From Leucaena leucocephala (Eukaryota; Streptophyta; Magnoliopsida; Fabales; Fabaceae), in NCBI GenBank assembly GCA_037074615.1, contig CM073520.1, forward strand, positions 31,305,527 to 31,369,526: a stretch of 64,000 bases of DNA. Direction: 5' to 3'. This document shows, one piece after another, positions 1 through 10,570 of the stretch (the first letter of the stretch is position 1; every line of letters begins with the position of its first letter). Made by a program: the position numbers and the translations under genes. The notes beneath the pieces were generated by a model. That model did no database searches and was not told where the DNA came from. It was given only the letters and a program-made list of their open reading frames with translations.

Positions 1-50
1 TTACAACAATTGATTTGGAATTGTTATTTCAAATTGTTTCTATGAAACAA

Positions 51-603
51 TAATGCCTACAGAAAGATTATAGTTTCAAAAGGATTGTTTTTAAATGATT
101 GATATGAAATTGTTATTCAGATTGATTTGAAATGGTTCTTTCAGATTGTTGTTTTCCCTGAAATACAAATTTTTACGGAAAGGTTCGCATCAGATTATAA
201 AATATTATGAAATACATTTTTAACATGATTATGCATTGTTTATTTCCACATTCTTTTAAATCATATTTTTGGGACGTTATTCACGAGTAGATTATTTGGC
301 CTCAGATAGTGCAGGTGACCCTAACTTTCCCGCTGAGCAGTGAAGAGTCTCGTTGCCGATCTGAAGCATCATTTTTTACAAAAAAAAAATATTTTTGATG
401 TAATTATCATTAACGAAGTGCTTGTATTATTTTGAAAGGAAGGTAAATGCTCTATATAGTCCTTAGAAAAGATTATGTTGATTTATGAGATACAATTTAT
501 GATGGTTTTTATTTCAAAACATTACATTTAAAGTTTTAGGCTTTCAGAATATAAAACTATTCATATTCTGTGCCGGTCACGGTCCAAATTTCGGGATGTG
601 ACA
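51..603 (+). repeat. LTR-like direct repeat, copy A
   Basis: This copy is alignable by eye, with many substitutions, to 2449-2974. It ends in TGACA at 599-603. Positions 1-50 do not match the sequence before copy B, but they resemble the 'gatttgaaatggtt' stretch that follows, suggesting a small internal duplication. Confidence 0.6.
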
Positions 604-635
604 AGACAAAAGCATGTCATAAATGGACTGATTGG

Positions 636-669
<34 letters not shown>

Positions 670-2448
670 TGCTGTGTGTATACTTATATGATGGCATGAA
701 TTAGTACTCAGAGGATTCTACTGCTGTCTTGAAGTTTATGTGGTGTGCTATTTGGGGGGAGTTTCATGGCGTATGTATGTATATATATAGATGAATTAGA
801 AATTAGGAAGATATAGAATTAAGGAGAGATTAGGACATTGTTGACTATTGTTCTGTCATTGTTATTTGGTAGCTTTCTGATTTAGTTGAGAAAAGAGAGA
901 AGATTATGTGTGCTGTGATATTGTTTCTGGATGGCTTGTGTGTATGTGAGTGGATGTACTGATTGGAAGGAGTTGATTATGCATATATGTGTGTGTGTGT
1001 GTGTGTGTGTGAGGGATTGAAATGGTGCCCCTCTAGTGGTTGTAAGTATTGCGGCTGTAGGGAAAGTTTGGCTGCCGTTGTTCTGGCATATATATATATA
1101 TAGGCATATTTAGTTGTTGTTTTGAGAAGTTGCACAGATATATAGATGTATATACGAGTTTGTATGACATAATTGAGGACTGTTGTTATGCACGTGGACA
1201 AGAGACATGGAGTTATATATATACATACATATATATATATATACCTGGAAACTAATTTAAAATCACTGTTTAGAGTAATATTTATAAAGTTGGAGGTTTA
1301 AACTGTTACACCATGTATTAAGGCTCAAAACGATGCTAGAATAGTATTATTGAAGCTAAATAATTTTCTTTAAAATCACATTGAAGGATAAATTGAAAGG
1401 AGGACTCCTTGTTTTGGTGCTTTTAATTGTCAGTAAAGGTAATTCAGTTGTTGAGTAAAGCAATGAGGGAAAGTTATGTGCATGTAAAGTGTATTATTAG
1501 GACTTATGGAAAAGTGACTTTATAGTGTTGTTTAAGTTCAAAATCTTGAAGAATTTAAGATGGTTTATGGTTCGAGATTCTTCTTCTCTAATCATAGTTT
1601 TGATGATAGTTATGATTGTTGTGAATATTATGTCTGTTTGAAATTTGGTTCTTGAGTGTCAGCTTATGAAATGTGTTGTTTCGGGATGCCAGGAAATTGG
1701 GAAGTGGGAATAAATGTAAGTGTTTGGCTAAAAAGAATAACGGTTTAGGAGCGTGGCAGGTGAGTGAATAACGTTCCCTAAAATTTATATTTTCAAATGC
1801 ATTGTCATTTCAAATGATAAATTTCACATATGGATTTCGAAAAGCAAATTTTATGAAAGTATGGTTTAAATCGTTAGAAATGATTTTCTTTCGATTGGTT
1901 TACAAAAGAATTATGATTATGTATGAAAATTAATCAATAAGCTTTTTTAAAAGAGTTTGGCAAAAGTTGCATTAAACTGATATTATTCATGAAATATATT
2001 TTTATGTGAATTTTATATGATTTTACAGTAACTTGATTTTAAATGTACATGCTGGGGTTTTGAAATTCAAAGTGGTTTTTACCAACAGTTATGGTATTGA
2101 AACAGTTGAGATTATTATATGTGAAATAAACCCCATGCATGATGGAAATATTTTGAAAGGACGGAATACAGAACATTGGTTGCTAACAGCAGTACTGTTA
2201 GCCCTTAGTGTACCTTGGTTACCCGAGCTCGACGGATATATGTGGGTTTTATACGGGCGACGGATATTACGTGGGTCTAGTACTCACGACGGATATATGT
2301 GGGTCTAGTACTCGCGACGAATTGTGGCCTCGAGCCACCAGATTATTACGTGGGTCTCGTACTCGTGACGGCTATTAGCCTTGAGCTGCTAGATTGGTTA
2401 TTTACCCTCGTGGATTGTGTGTCCACGTCTGTTTTTGTTCTGTTGAAG

Positions 2449-2974
2449 TCCTACAGAAAGATTATGGTTTTAAAATGATTGTTTTTCAATGATTGATTGA
2501 AAATGGTTATTTTAGGTTGATTTGAAATGGTTATTTCATATTGTTGTTTTCCCTGAAAGAAAATGTTTACGGAAATATTTGCATCGAATTATGAAATATT
2601 ATGAAATACATTTTTAGTATGATTATGCATTATTTAATTCCGCATTCTTTTAAATCATGTTTTTGGGACGTTATTCACAAGTAAATTATTTGGCCTCAGA
2701 TAATGTAGGTGACCCTAATCCTCCCGCAGAGCAGTGAAGAGCCTCGTCGTAGATCCGAAGCGTTGTTTTTTAACAAGATTGATTTTAGTCTTTATTAAGT
2801 ACTTGTGTTATTTTGATAAAAAGGTAAATGCTCCATATAGACCTTAGAAAAGATTATGTTTATTTTAAAAAATATTATGGAAACTTTAAATATTGTATTT
2901 CAGGTATTAGGCTTTCGGAATATGAAATTATTCATATTCCGTGTCAGTCACGGTCCAAATTTCGGGACTTGACA
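2449..2974 (+). repeat. LTR-like direct repeat, copy B
   Basis: This is the second copy of the repeat at 51-603, ending in TGACA at 2970-2974. The sequence immediately after it changes to oleosin-gene 3' flank, so 2974/2975 is probably an insertion boundary. Confidence 0.6.
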
Positions 2975-3080
2975 CTATCTGTATTTGCTCTTTTCATTTA
3001 TTCTTGCATTGAAAAATAAAAATATTTAATTAATGATGTTTAGTGTACATGATTAATATATTTTCTATAATATATTATAA
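2975..3080 (+). pseudogene. 3'-flank relic of a third oleosin-like gene copy
   Basis: The phrase 'gctcttttcatttattcttg', followed by a 'gaaaaataaaaatatttaat' tract, closely matches the sequence just downstream of the pseudogene at 3678-4459 (about 4592-4690) and of the intact gene at 6636-7292 (about 7340-7440). No coding part is left upstream because the LTR element ends at 2974. I infer that an earlier tandem copy was interrupted or replaced by the retroelement. Confidence 0.45.
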
Positions 3081-3467
3081 GAGCTAGTTAACTAATATGT
3101 CAGTACAATGACTAGCAGTGTTAATGAAGTAAAGTTATAGAGATTAACAATGCTAACAAAGCAAAATTAAAGAATTTAATAAAAAAAATAATATAGGTAC
3201 TAAATCAAAAGTTAAGAGAAAGTATAGACTCCAAAGATAGTTTTTCCTAGAGAATTTTGATACAAGTCCTAATGGTACTTTAAGCCATCCAATCATCTTC
3301 CTACGCCAGGTCAATAATGGCGGGCTCTAATTTGTTTGATGATATCATGAAGTGTCCTTAGGGAATATTTTACTACTCATTATTTCAAATTTGAAATAGA
3401 TAAATCCTTATACTTATATAACAAGAAAAATTAAGATATATATACAAGTTTATTTACTCTTAGATCA

Positions 3468-3558
3468 TCACGTGTAAATGAAGCCATTAATTAGTTATGT
3501 TGCTGTACCAAATACAATCAAGAGAAATCCAAAACTCTCTTGTTCCTTTCCTTATAAA
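3468..3558 (+). promoter_or_regulatory. G-box (CACGTG) and TATA box of the oleosin-like pseudogene
   Basis: A perfect G-box core CACGTG lies near 3469, and TATAAA lies at 3553-3558, followed by a leader and ATG at 3678. The block from about 3240 to the ATG aligns with 6110-6636 upstream of the intact copy. G-box/ABRE elements are usual in seed oleosin promoters. At the aligned place the intact copy reads CACGTT. Confidence 0.45.
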
Positions 3559-3677
3559 TGTTGTTGCTTCTTTCTTCATTAATTGATAATGGAAGCAACT
3601 TGAGTTCTGCAGGAAACTGCATTTTTCAGTTCTCTCCTCCATTAATCTATCCTTTCTAGTCCTTTAAGGTTATAGCC

Positions 3678-4459
3678 ATGTCAAAGAGATCATTAATTCC
3701 CTTCTAAGATCTTTATGGACACAACTGAGCTTCTAACGGAATCTACTAATGTCCGCTTAGCCCAACCCAGCTTGTCCCTAATCCTTCTGAGGTCCTTTCA
3801 AAGACAACCAAGCTTCTCACTGAACTATCAATGCCATCTCAGGCTCGACCAACCTCATTCTTAAGCCTTCTGAAGTCTTTTTAGACACAACCAAACTTCT
3901 CACTGAATCTACCAATATCAAACTCAACCAAGCTCATTCCTCATCCTTTTGAGCTTCTTTTAGACAGCCAAACTTATTACTGAACCTGCCATGATCATCT
4001 CAGACACAACACAACCAAGCCGATCTTCTTGCCCCTTGAACTTCTCTCCCACGAACCTTCTTTCTGAGGCTTCCAAGATTCTCTCTCCAACGAATATTCT
4101 CATCACAGGCCCTTCAAAGATTCTCTCCACAGTACTTTCATCAGCTACCAACAATCCTCTCATATCAATGTTGAACAAAGTTCTAAACCCTTTACACATG
4201 CTACTTGAGCTCTTAATGCTGCTCCCTTTATCATTTTTTATCATCGGAGACGTCTTGCTCCTCCTCGTTGGGCTGGCCGTTGCCGGAACCATGCTGGTTA
4301 TGATCATTTTGTAACCATTGATCGTCATACTAAGCCCCATTTGGGTCCCAGCTAGCTAGAACATCTCTTTTCGTCGTCACTGCAGGATTCTTATCAATGT
4401 GTGGATTCATGTTTGTTAGTGTCATTGTCGTGGCATGGCTAGTCGGACATTTGTTCTAA
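3678..4459 (+). pseudogene. oleosin-like protein, degenerate tandem copy
   Basis: This is homologous along its whole length to the intact gene at 6636-7292. It starts with ATGTCAAAGA, like the intact copy, but hits TAA at codon 10. Further stops and frameshifts follow. From 3991 to 4314 a frame is still open and encodes the end of the repeat region plus the hydrophobic segment (KILSP, GPSKILST, SSATNNPL, LLLLVGLAVAGT). After the TAA at 4312-4314 the knot sequence PLIVILSPIWVP is still readable, and the copy ends at a position equivalent to QHLF. The middle (about 3750-3960) has several extra decayed copies of the 'aaccaagcttctcactga' repeat module, so it was longer than the intact paralogue here. 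The duplication includes promoter and 3' flank (offset 2958 bp between ATGs). Confidence 0.85.
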
Positions 4460-5574
4460 TGCACTTGATTTAGTTTTGCATATTTCTTTTTTGCAAGTTA
4501 CAAACTCTTAATATTTTACGAATTAATAATTAATTAATAATAGTTGTTGAACCTTTCACCAAAATAATGGTTGAACCTATTCGCGATCGTACGCTCTTTT
4601 CATTTTTTCTTGTATTAAATTGAAAAATAAGAATATTTAATTAATGATGTTTTTAGTGTACATGATTATGATATTTTCTATGATGTATTTAAAAATCTGT
4701 TTAGACTAATACATACTTTTGGATGTGTACATCAAATTTCATTTTAATTTTTTAATTTTAAAAAGTGTATATTTCGTCTTTTAAATTTAATACTGTTAAC
4801 TTTATTAAAATAAATTTAAAATAATAATTGTGTAATTAAAAACACTAAAATACATGTTTGTATTTTAATATTTTTAATATAATACTTTTATTTTATTTTC
4901 ACGATCATCGTTTAATTGTATAATTATCATTTTAAATTCACTGAGTCAACATTTTTCGCTAATAAAATTAAGGTGGGTTAAGTTTAAAGGACTAAAAATA
5001 TACTTTTTAAATTTAAGAAACTAAAATAAAATTTGAGAGAAACATAAATGACCAATAGTATATTTAAACTATTTATTTAACAGCCATGTTGACATGAGCA
5101 ATGGTAGAGCTCTTATTCTTTGAGCATATTTTTAGATAAATTAGTCTTTTGCTATATGTAGTTTCACAAAAAAAAATGTTTATAAAATGTTTGAATGTGT
5201 TATGAAATTACTTTTTGGCTGGTAATTAATATGAAATTATAACTAGTAGTTCATATATTATACATGTTTATATAATATTTAAACAAAATAATAATATATA
5301 TTGAGTTACAAGGTAATTTTATCTTCGAAGTATTTATGAAGGGACAATTAATGTTTTATAAATTCTTAGGCTAAATTATATACAATGCTTTAAATTTATG
5401 CCATGTACAAATTATCTCCTCATCTTTAAAACTTTATAATTAACGCTCTAAACTCTTCTGTTTATGTAAATAACTTCTCTGCATATTAGTTTAAAGAAGT
5501 TAATGTATGCATATACTTCAAAGTTTAAAGGGTTATATATACACAAAACTAAAGTCTAAAGAAGTATCCCTCTG

Positions 5575-5610
<36 letters not shown>

Positions 5611-6110
5611 GCATATATTTTTTCAGTACCCTTTCTTTAATAAAGGAAAATATGTAGAAAATTTTATTAATTTAATGCAATCTTTGATATACGAGAATGA
5701 GATATGTATGACTTACATATAGGAACAGATGTGTTTACAATAGATGGTTTGTGGTTATTTGTTCTAAAGATTGGGTTATTTGTTTTAAAATGAACCCTCT
5801 ATATATTTCTTTATTGAATAAAAAATTGAATTGAGTCTCTAGGCTCACTAAAGCCATGGCATCCTATCATATTCAAATAACGTTTACAACAAAAATACTT
5901 ATACATTATTCACTAACAAGGTTCTCACATCCACAACAAGATTTGAACTCACAACTCCATAAATTATAGGCTAACTTTTTACCAATTATGCCAACAAAAC
6001 TTGGTTGATCTATATATATTTTTTAAAATAGAAAATTTTTGGAAATTTATGGATCCTCAAATTCAGGGGATCCATTAATTCCAAGTATAATGATAACTAA
6101 GCCCCCTTGG
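4460..6110. other. AT-rich intergenic region without a gene
   Basis: I see no coding sequence. About 4700-5060 looks like a dispersed AT-rich repeat ('aaaggactaaaaatatac', 'ctaaaataaaatttgaga'). Related phrases occur near 26750-27000 and 30360-30690. A (TA)n run lies at about 5579-5607. Confidence 0.5.
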
Positions 6111-6257
6111 GTGGACTTATCACAAATCTCAATCTGGATTTACTTGGAACCCTCCTCTCTTCTTCCATGCCAGGCCAATAATGATCCCTGACATTAAATT
6201 AATTTTATTTAACGTTTTCAAGCAGTCCCTTAATTAGGGATTATTTTACTACATTTC

Positions 6258-6291
<34 letters not shown>

Positions 6292-6474
6292 CAAAATCAT
6301 TATCATATAAAGACACATAAATAAATTAAACCACAAGGATTTGATTTCAAATAAATTATCACGTTTTAATCAGAGATTCCCCTTAATTAACATATGAAGC
6401 ACTTAAATAATTAAAAATATCAACTTGCTCTGTAAACCCAATTAAAATATCCAAAACTCTCTTGTTCCTTTACT

Positions 6475-6480
6475 TATAAA
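6475..6480 (+). promoter_or_regulatory. TATA box of the intact oleosin-like gene
   Basis: TATAAA follows 'ctcttgttcctttact', which is conserved in the pseudogene copy (TATA at 3553-3558). It lies 156 bp before the ATG chosen at 6636, so the leader would be about 125 nt. Confidence 0.5.
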
Positions 6481-6536
6481 TTTTGTTGTTTCTTTCTTCA
6501 TTAAATGATCATAGAAGCAAAACATTGAGTTCTGCA

Positions 6537-6549
6537 GGGGGGGGGGGGG
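6537..6549 (+). repeat. G13 homopolymer in the 5' leader of the oleosin-like gene
   Basis: Thirteen consecutive G follow 'gttctgca'. The aligned place in the pseudogene has only a short 'gcaggaaact'. The run lies about 85 bp before the ATG. It could be a slippage product in the genome or a sequencing/assembly inflation. Confidence 0.8.
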
Positions 6550-6635
6550 AACTCATATACACTGCAACTTTTCTCTTCTCCTCCATTATCATCGATCTCC
6601 TTCAACTAATAATCCTTTTTAAGGTTGTTGTAGCC

Positions 6636-7292
6636 ATGTCAAAGACATCATCGTTGATTCCTCATATTCCTATTCTTTCATCCCATGATAATTACCAATC
6701 CTCAATCTTCCCAAAGATCATCTCAGATTCAACCAAGCTCATTCCAAATCCTTCTCAAGTTCTTTCGAACGCAACAAAACTTCTCACTGAACCTTCCAAG
6801 ATCCTCTCAGACACAGCCAAGATTCTTCCTAGCCCTACCAAGATTCTCTCTCCCAAGAGCCTTCTTTCTGGGGCTTCCAACATAATCTCTCCCACGGCTA
6901 ATCTTCTCATCAAGGGCCCTTCCAAGATTCTCTCCACATTACTTTCATCAGCTACCAACAATCCTCTTACATCAATGGCGAAAGTTCTAAACCCACTGCA
7001 CAAGCTACTTGAGCTGTTAATCGTACTGCCTTTATCGTTTTCGCCTCGTCACTTTCTGATCATCGGAGCCGTCTTGCTCCTTCTCGCCGGTATGGTCATT
7101 GCCGGAACCTTGCTAGGTCTGATCATTTTGTTGCCTTTGATCGTCGTACTGAGCCCCGTTTGGGTCCCAGCTAGCACAGCTCTCTTCGTCGTGACTGCAG
7201 GATTCTTTTCCATGTGTGGTTTCGTGCTTGTTAGTGCTATTGTGGTGGCTTGGCTGGTGCAACATTTATTTAATTCATTTGATCGATCTTAG
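6636..7292 (+). CDS. oleosin-like protein with N-terminal 14-residue repeats
   Basis: A 218-aa single-exon protein, probably embedded in the lipid-droplet monolayer or ER. Residues 140-209 form one long hydrophobic hairpin. At its turn is an exact oleosin proline knot, P-X5-S-P-X3-P (P167, S173, P174, P178; local sequence PLIVVLSPVWVP). The hydrophilic N-terminus is unusual for an oleosin. Residues 32-101 are about five imperfect 14-residue units of the type xTKLLTEPSKILSD. I chose ATG 6636 rather than an upstream non-ATG extension because both paralogues start at the same MSK/MNSK-TSSLIP motif. The C-terminus after the hairpin is only about 10 residues, short for a seed oleosin. It is the only undamaged member of a local tandem array. 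The knot makes oleosin membership likely, but the exact subclass is unclear. Confidence 0.85.
   Translation: MSKTSSLIPHIPILSSHDNYQSSIFPKIISDSTKLIPNPSQVLSNATKLLTEPSKILSDTAKILPSPTKILSPKSLLSGASNIISPTANLLIKGPSKILSTLLSSATNNPLTSMAKVLNPLHKLLELLIVLPLSFSPRHFLIIGAVLLLLAGMVIAGTLLGLIILLPLIVVLSPVWVPASTALFVVTAGFFSMCGFVLVSAIVVAWLVQHLFNSFDRS
6729..6938 (+). repeat. tandem 42-bp coding repeats (14 residues each)
   Basis: The units are STKLIPNPSQVLSN, ATKLLTEPSKILSD, TAKILPSPTKILSP, then a 13-residue unit (KSLLSGASNIISP) and a 15-residue unit (TANLLIKGPSKILST). Each carries a K/S-hydrophobic-P-S-hydrophobic-S pattern. The 151-aa paralogue at 27281-27736 lacks these units, and the pseudogene at 3678-4459 has extra decayed ones, so copy number varies between paralogues. 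Confidence 0.75.
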
Positions 7293-7747
7293 GGATAGCA
7301 TTTTGTGAATTAATTAATAATAATGGTTGAACCTATTTGTATGCTCTTTTCGTTTCTTTTTGTATTGAGAAATAAAAATACTTAATTAATGATGTTTTAG
7401 TATACATGTTACTGATATTTTCTATGACGTGTTTAACTCATTTTATAACATGAGCAATGGAAGCTACAAATTAAGAAATGAAATATTAAGTAAATTCAAA
7501 TTCAATCTCCTTATGAGCTTGCCAAATTGATGTATACGATTTAAAGAGTGCTAATATAAATTATTATTAATTAAAAACTATATGATATAACAGGATTCAG
7601 GTATTTTTTCTAATATTTAATATGGCCCAGTAGAGTTTAGTAATTGAAGGCTTCATTGTTTCTAGTTAAATGTTTTACAAAACAAAAAATAGTGATGTGT
7701 TATTAGAACAATATTTACATTAAGTTACTTATATCTATTATAGTAGA

Positions 7748-8876
7748 GTAGAGTATGAAGAAATTGTTTCAGCGCTTACAAAAGATGTTGAGGGCTTAGA
7801 TTTCACCACAGTAACAACAATTCATTTCATTTTTTTGGAAATTGGTTGCAAGAGCCGCTAGGTTGGCATTAATTGCTAAAGAAGTGTCGTTTCTTGATGT
7901 GATTCCTGCAATCAGGATGTTCTTGAAGGAAACCATTGAACCATGGCTGGAAGGAATATTCGATGGAAATGGCTTTCTATATGATCCTAAATGGGGAGGG
8001 ATTGTGACAAAACAAGGGTTTAAAGATTCAGTTGCTGATTTCGGATTCAGGATGTGCAATGATCACCATTATCATCTGGGATACTTCCTTTATGGAATTG
8101 CAGTTCTTTCAAAGATTGGTCCTGCTTGGGGAAGAAGATACAAACCTCAAGTTTACTCATTCGTGGCTGATTTCATGAACCTAGGAGGAAGAAGATCGAA
8201 CTCGAACTATACGCGCATAAGGTGTTTCGACCTTTACAAGTTACACTCTTTGACTGGAGGTTTAACTGAATTTGCGGATGGAAGAAACCAAGAAAGCACA
8301 AGTGAAGCTGTGAATGCATACTACTCAGCAGCATTAATGGGTCTAGCATATGGTGATACACATCTTGTTGCCACTGGATCAACACTTGCAGCAACTGGAA
8401 ATTCATGCAGCTCAAATGTGGTGGCGTGTAAGAGAGGAAGATACTTTATATGAGCAGGATTTCACTAGGGAGAACAGAGTAATGAGTGTTCTTTGGGCTA
8501 ATAAAAGAGACAGTGGACTTTGGTTTGCTCCTTCTGAATGGAGAGAATGTACGCTTGGGATTCAGGTTCTGCCATTGTTGCCTATAACTGAGCTTTGTTC
8601 TCTAATATGAAATATGTGAAGGAGCTTGTGGGATGGACATTGCCTGCTTTGAATAGGGAAGGTGTCGGTGAAGGTTGGAAAGGGTTTGTTTATGCATTGG
8701 AAGGAGTTTATGATAAAGAAGGAGCACTGGAGAAGATAAGGAATTTGAAAGGATTTGATGATGGAAACACATACACCAATCTCTTATCTTGGATTCATAG
8801 CAGAGAGGATGAAGTCGAAGATGAAGATTACTATGATCATGTGAAGAACTGTTGGTTTGGTAATTACTGTCATTGA
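7748..8876 (+). pseudogene. endo-beta-1,3-glucanase (glycoside hydrolase family 81), truncated
   Basis: This is the C-terminal part of a GH81 beta-1,3-glucanase, a family that hydrolyses beta-1,3-glucan (callose or fungal wall glucan). Recognisable pieces in order are EIVSALTKDVEGLD, ARAARLALIAKEV, NDHHYHLGYFLYGIAVL, GRNQESTSEAVNAYYSAAL, ALMGLAYGDTHLVATGS, MWWRVREEDTLYEQDFTREN, LWANKRDSGLWFAP, VGWTLPALNREGVGEGWKGF and LKGFDDGNTYTNLLSWIHSR. The remainder is about 375 residues, roughly half the usual plant length, and the N-terminal half is absent. Reading frame changes occur near 7825, 8393 and 8600. The HHYH and QESTSE motifs, thought to lie in the active site, are still present. No intron signals explain the frame changes, so this is a recent but dead fragment. 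Confidence 0.88.
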
Positions 8877-9910
8877 GAATTGTCTGATTTGATTATTCCC
8901 ATCTTTTAAAAGTTTGCATGAAGTTTTAAAATTTCTGGGGTTGTATGTACATGTAATGCTGTTGTATTATTCATATCTCATATACAAGTTTGTTTATCAT
9001 TGTAGCTGAGGAGTTCTAAATTCATGTCAGTGACGTCTTTTCAAGCTACTTGTGTATTTCTGGCTTTCGGCTCTTCCCTTAATTTAAATTCAAATGGTCA
9101 TATCTTGGTATTACTTTAAGGCATTTATCAGTGAAAAGATGAGGTGAAGAAGACAGTGTGCGTGTATTCTGCAGCATGTGGGCAAGACATATGAATATAA
9201 AAACTCGCATTATATGTACCAACATCACGTGAGGCACAGATGGGTCTTTCTCCCAAATATGATTATTTTCATCAATAATTTTTGAATTCAAAAACTTGTT
9301 TAAGGACAAGAAGTCACATGATAATTCATATTTTTTTGTTACAAAAAATTTAGGTGAGTTAAATTCTGGGAATTCACCAGAGTATTTATAAAAGTATTTA
9401 TATATTGTTTATTAATAAGGTTTTTACATCCACAAAAAAGTTTAAATTTACATACTTGTGAGTTATGAATGGGTTCATTATCAATAAACCAACCTTTCTT
9501 GGCTATAGCTCTTTAATTTTTGAACTGCTGTTTTTTTAACTTGCAGCATGCTTGATCATGGATGTGTATTTGAGGCTAGCAAATTAAACTATAATGGTTA
9601 TTGTCATCCTTGAAACTATAAGAAGCAAAGTTACTATGCTTTTATCTTTTCTTGTTTTGAATTAAAAAAGTAAGCACTAACAGCTTTAAGTTATAGATAG
9701 GATCGAACCCACAAACTTTTCATTTATGTGGGATTTTACATGCCATTAGGCTGCAAGTTCATTGGCAAGTTACTGTGTATTTTTGTTTTTGTTGATACAA
9801 TACTTTTAAGTTTTTCTATTACTTACTAATTCAATTTTTCTAAAGTAATATCGAGTCTTTACTAATTTGGGTTATGCTAGACTAAAGAATTTATTAATAT
9901 TCTAAACTTT
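8877..9910. other. intergenic, no gene seen
   Basis: AT-rich sequence without a convincing open frame or a recognised repeat. Confidence 0.4.
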
Positions 9911-10570
9911 TTTTATATAAATGAGACATTTTTGGAAAGTGGTTGGGCTCACTCACGATCTAAAGGTAAGGCGAAGTCTCCCTTCCTCCTATGCGATACT
10001 AATATCGGGCAAAGTAAGCCGCCAATTACCCTCAAGCGTAAACCTAAGCATACAGGAGCTAAGATACCTCTCTAAGTGCTGCGACTAGAACCACAATAAA
10101 GTGATACTCCTGAAGATTAAATACTCTCTAAATGGTCGCATGTTTCACTCTTTTGACAGATGAACCCATAGACTTTGTACCAAAAACAAGAACATGGGCC
10201 TGAAAAGCCCAAGGAAGGATATTAGAAGTATTGTCTTCGGCCCAAGGCTTCCCTCCAATGGTCCATGACTCATCCTTAGACATGAAAAGGAACCATGATT
10301 GTAAGCTATATATCTGTCGTTTATGGGTTCAACTAGTGAGATATGTAATCATTTGAAGCGTATTCAATCTCTATAACGTACTACTTTATTGTAGTTTCAG
10401 TCACGACTCTTAAGGAGGTATTCTAATTCTTGGGTACTTAGATTTATACCTTAGGGTAATTAACGGCTTACCCTCCCTAATATTGGTTTCGCCTAGGAGG
10501 AAGGGAGACTTCGCGCTACCCTTGGATCTTAGGTGAGCCAAACCTCTTTCTAAAAATTTTTATATAAAAA
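9911..10570. mobile_element. foldback element with ~240-bp inverted arms
   Basis: The left arm (about 9911-10170) and the right arm (about 10312-10570) are imperfect reverse complements. The left arm reads 'gcgaagtctcccttcctcct', 'aattaccctcaagcgtaaac' and 'accacaataaagt'. The right arm read on the minus strand gives the same succession with substitutions. The outer ends carry 'tttttagaaagaggtttggc'-like sequence next to TATAT. The core of about 140 bp has no open frame. A non-autonomous foldback transposon or a large MITE is the simplest reading. Confidence 0.7.

Larger units (their letters stand above)
1..2974 (+). mobile_element. LTR retroelement remnant (Ty3/gypsy-like LTR pair), left part outside window
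   Basis: Two long direct repeats are readable, about 51-603 and 2449-2974. They share the same succession of phrases, including 'ttgttgttttccctgaaa', 'gacgttattcac', 'ttatttggcctcagata' and 'gcagtgaagag'. Both close with 'acggtccaaatttcggga' and TGACA, a typical LTR 3' end. The stretch between them (604-2448) has no recognisable gag or pol and contains TA and GT microsatellites. At 2228-2400 there are short repeats of 'cgacggatatatgtgggt'. I see no primer-binding site after 603. The pair may be a non-autonomous element, or two LTRs whose internal domain has decayed. The superfamily is inferred only from LTR style. Confidence 0.5.

Noticed and set aside
6483..6635. N-terminal extension of the oleosin-like frame by 51 codons
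   Set aside because: It begins at TTG, runs through the G13 tract, and is absent from the paralogues, which both start at the MSK/MNSK-TSSLIP methionine.
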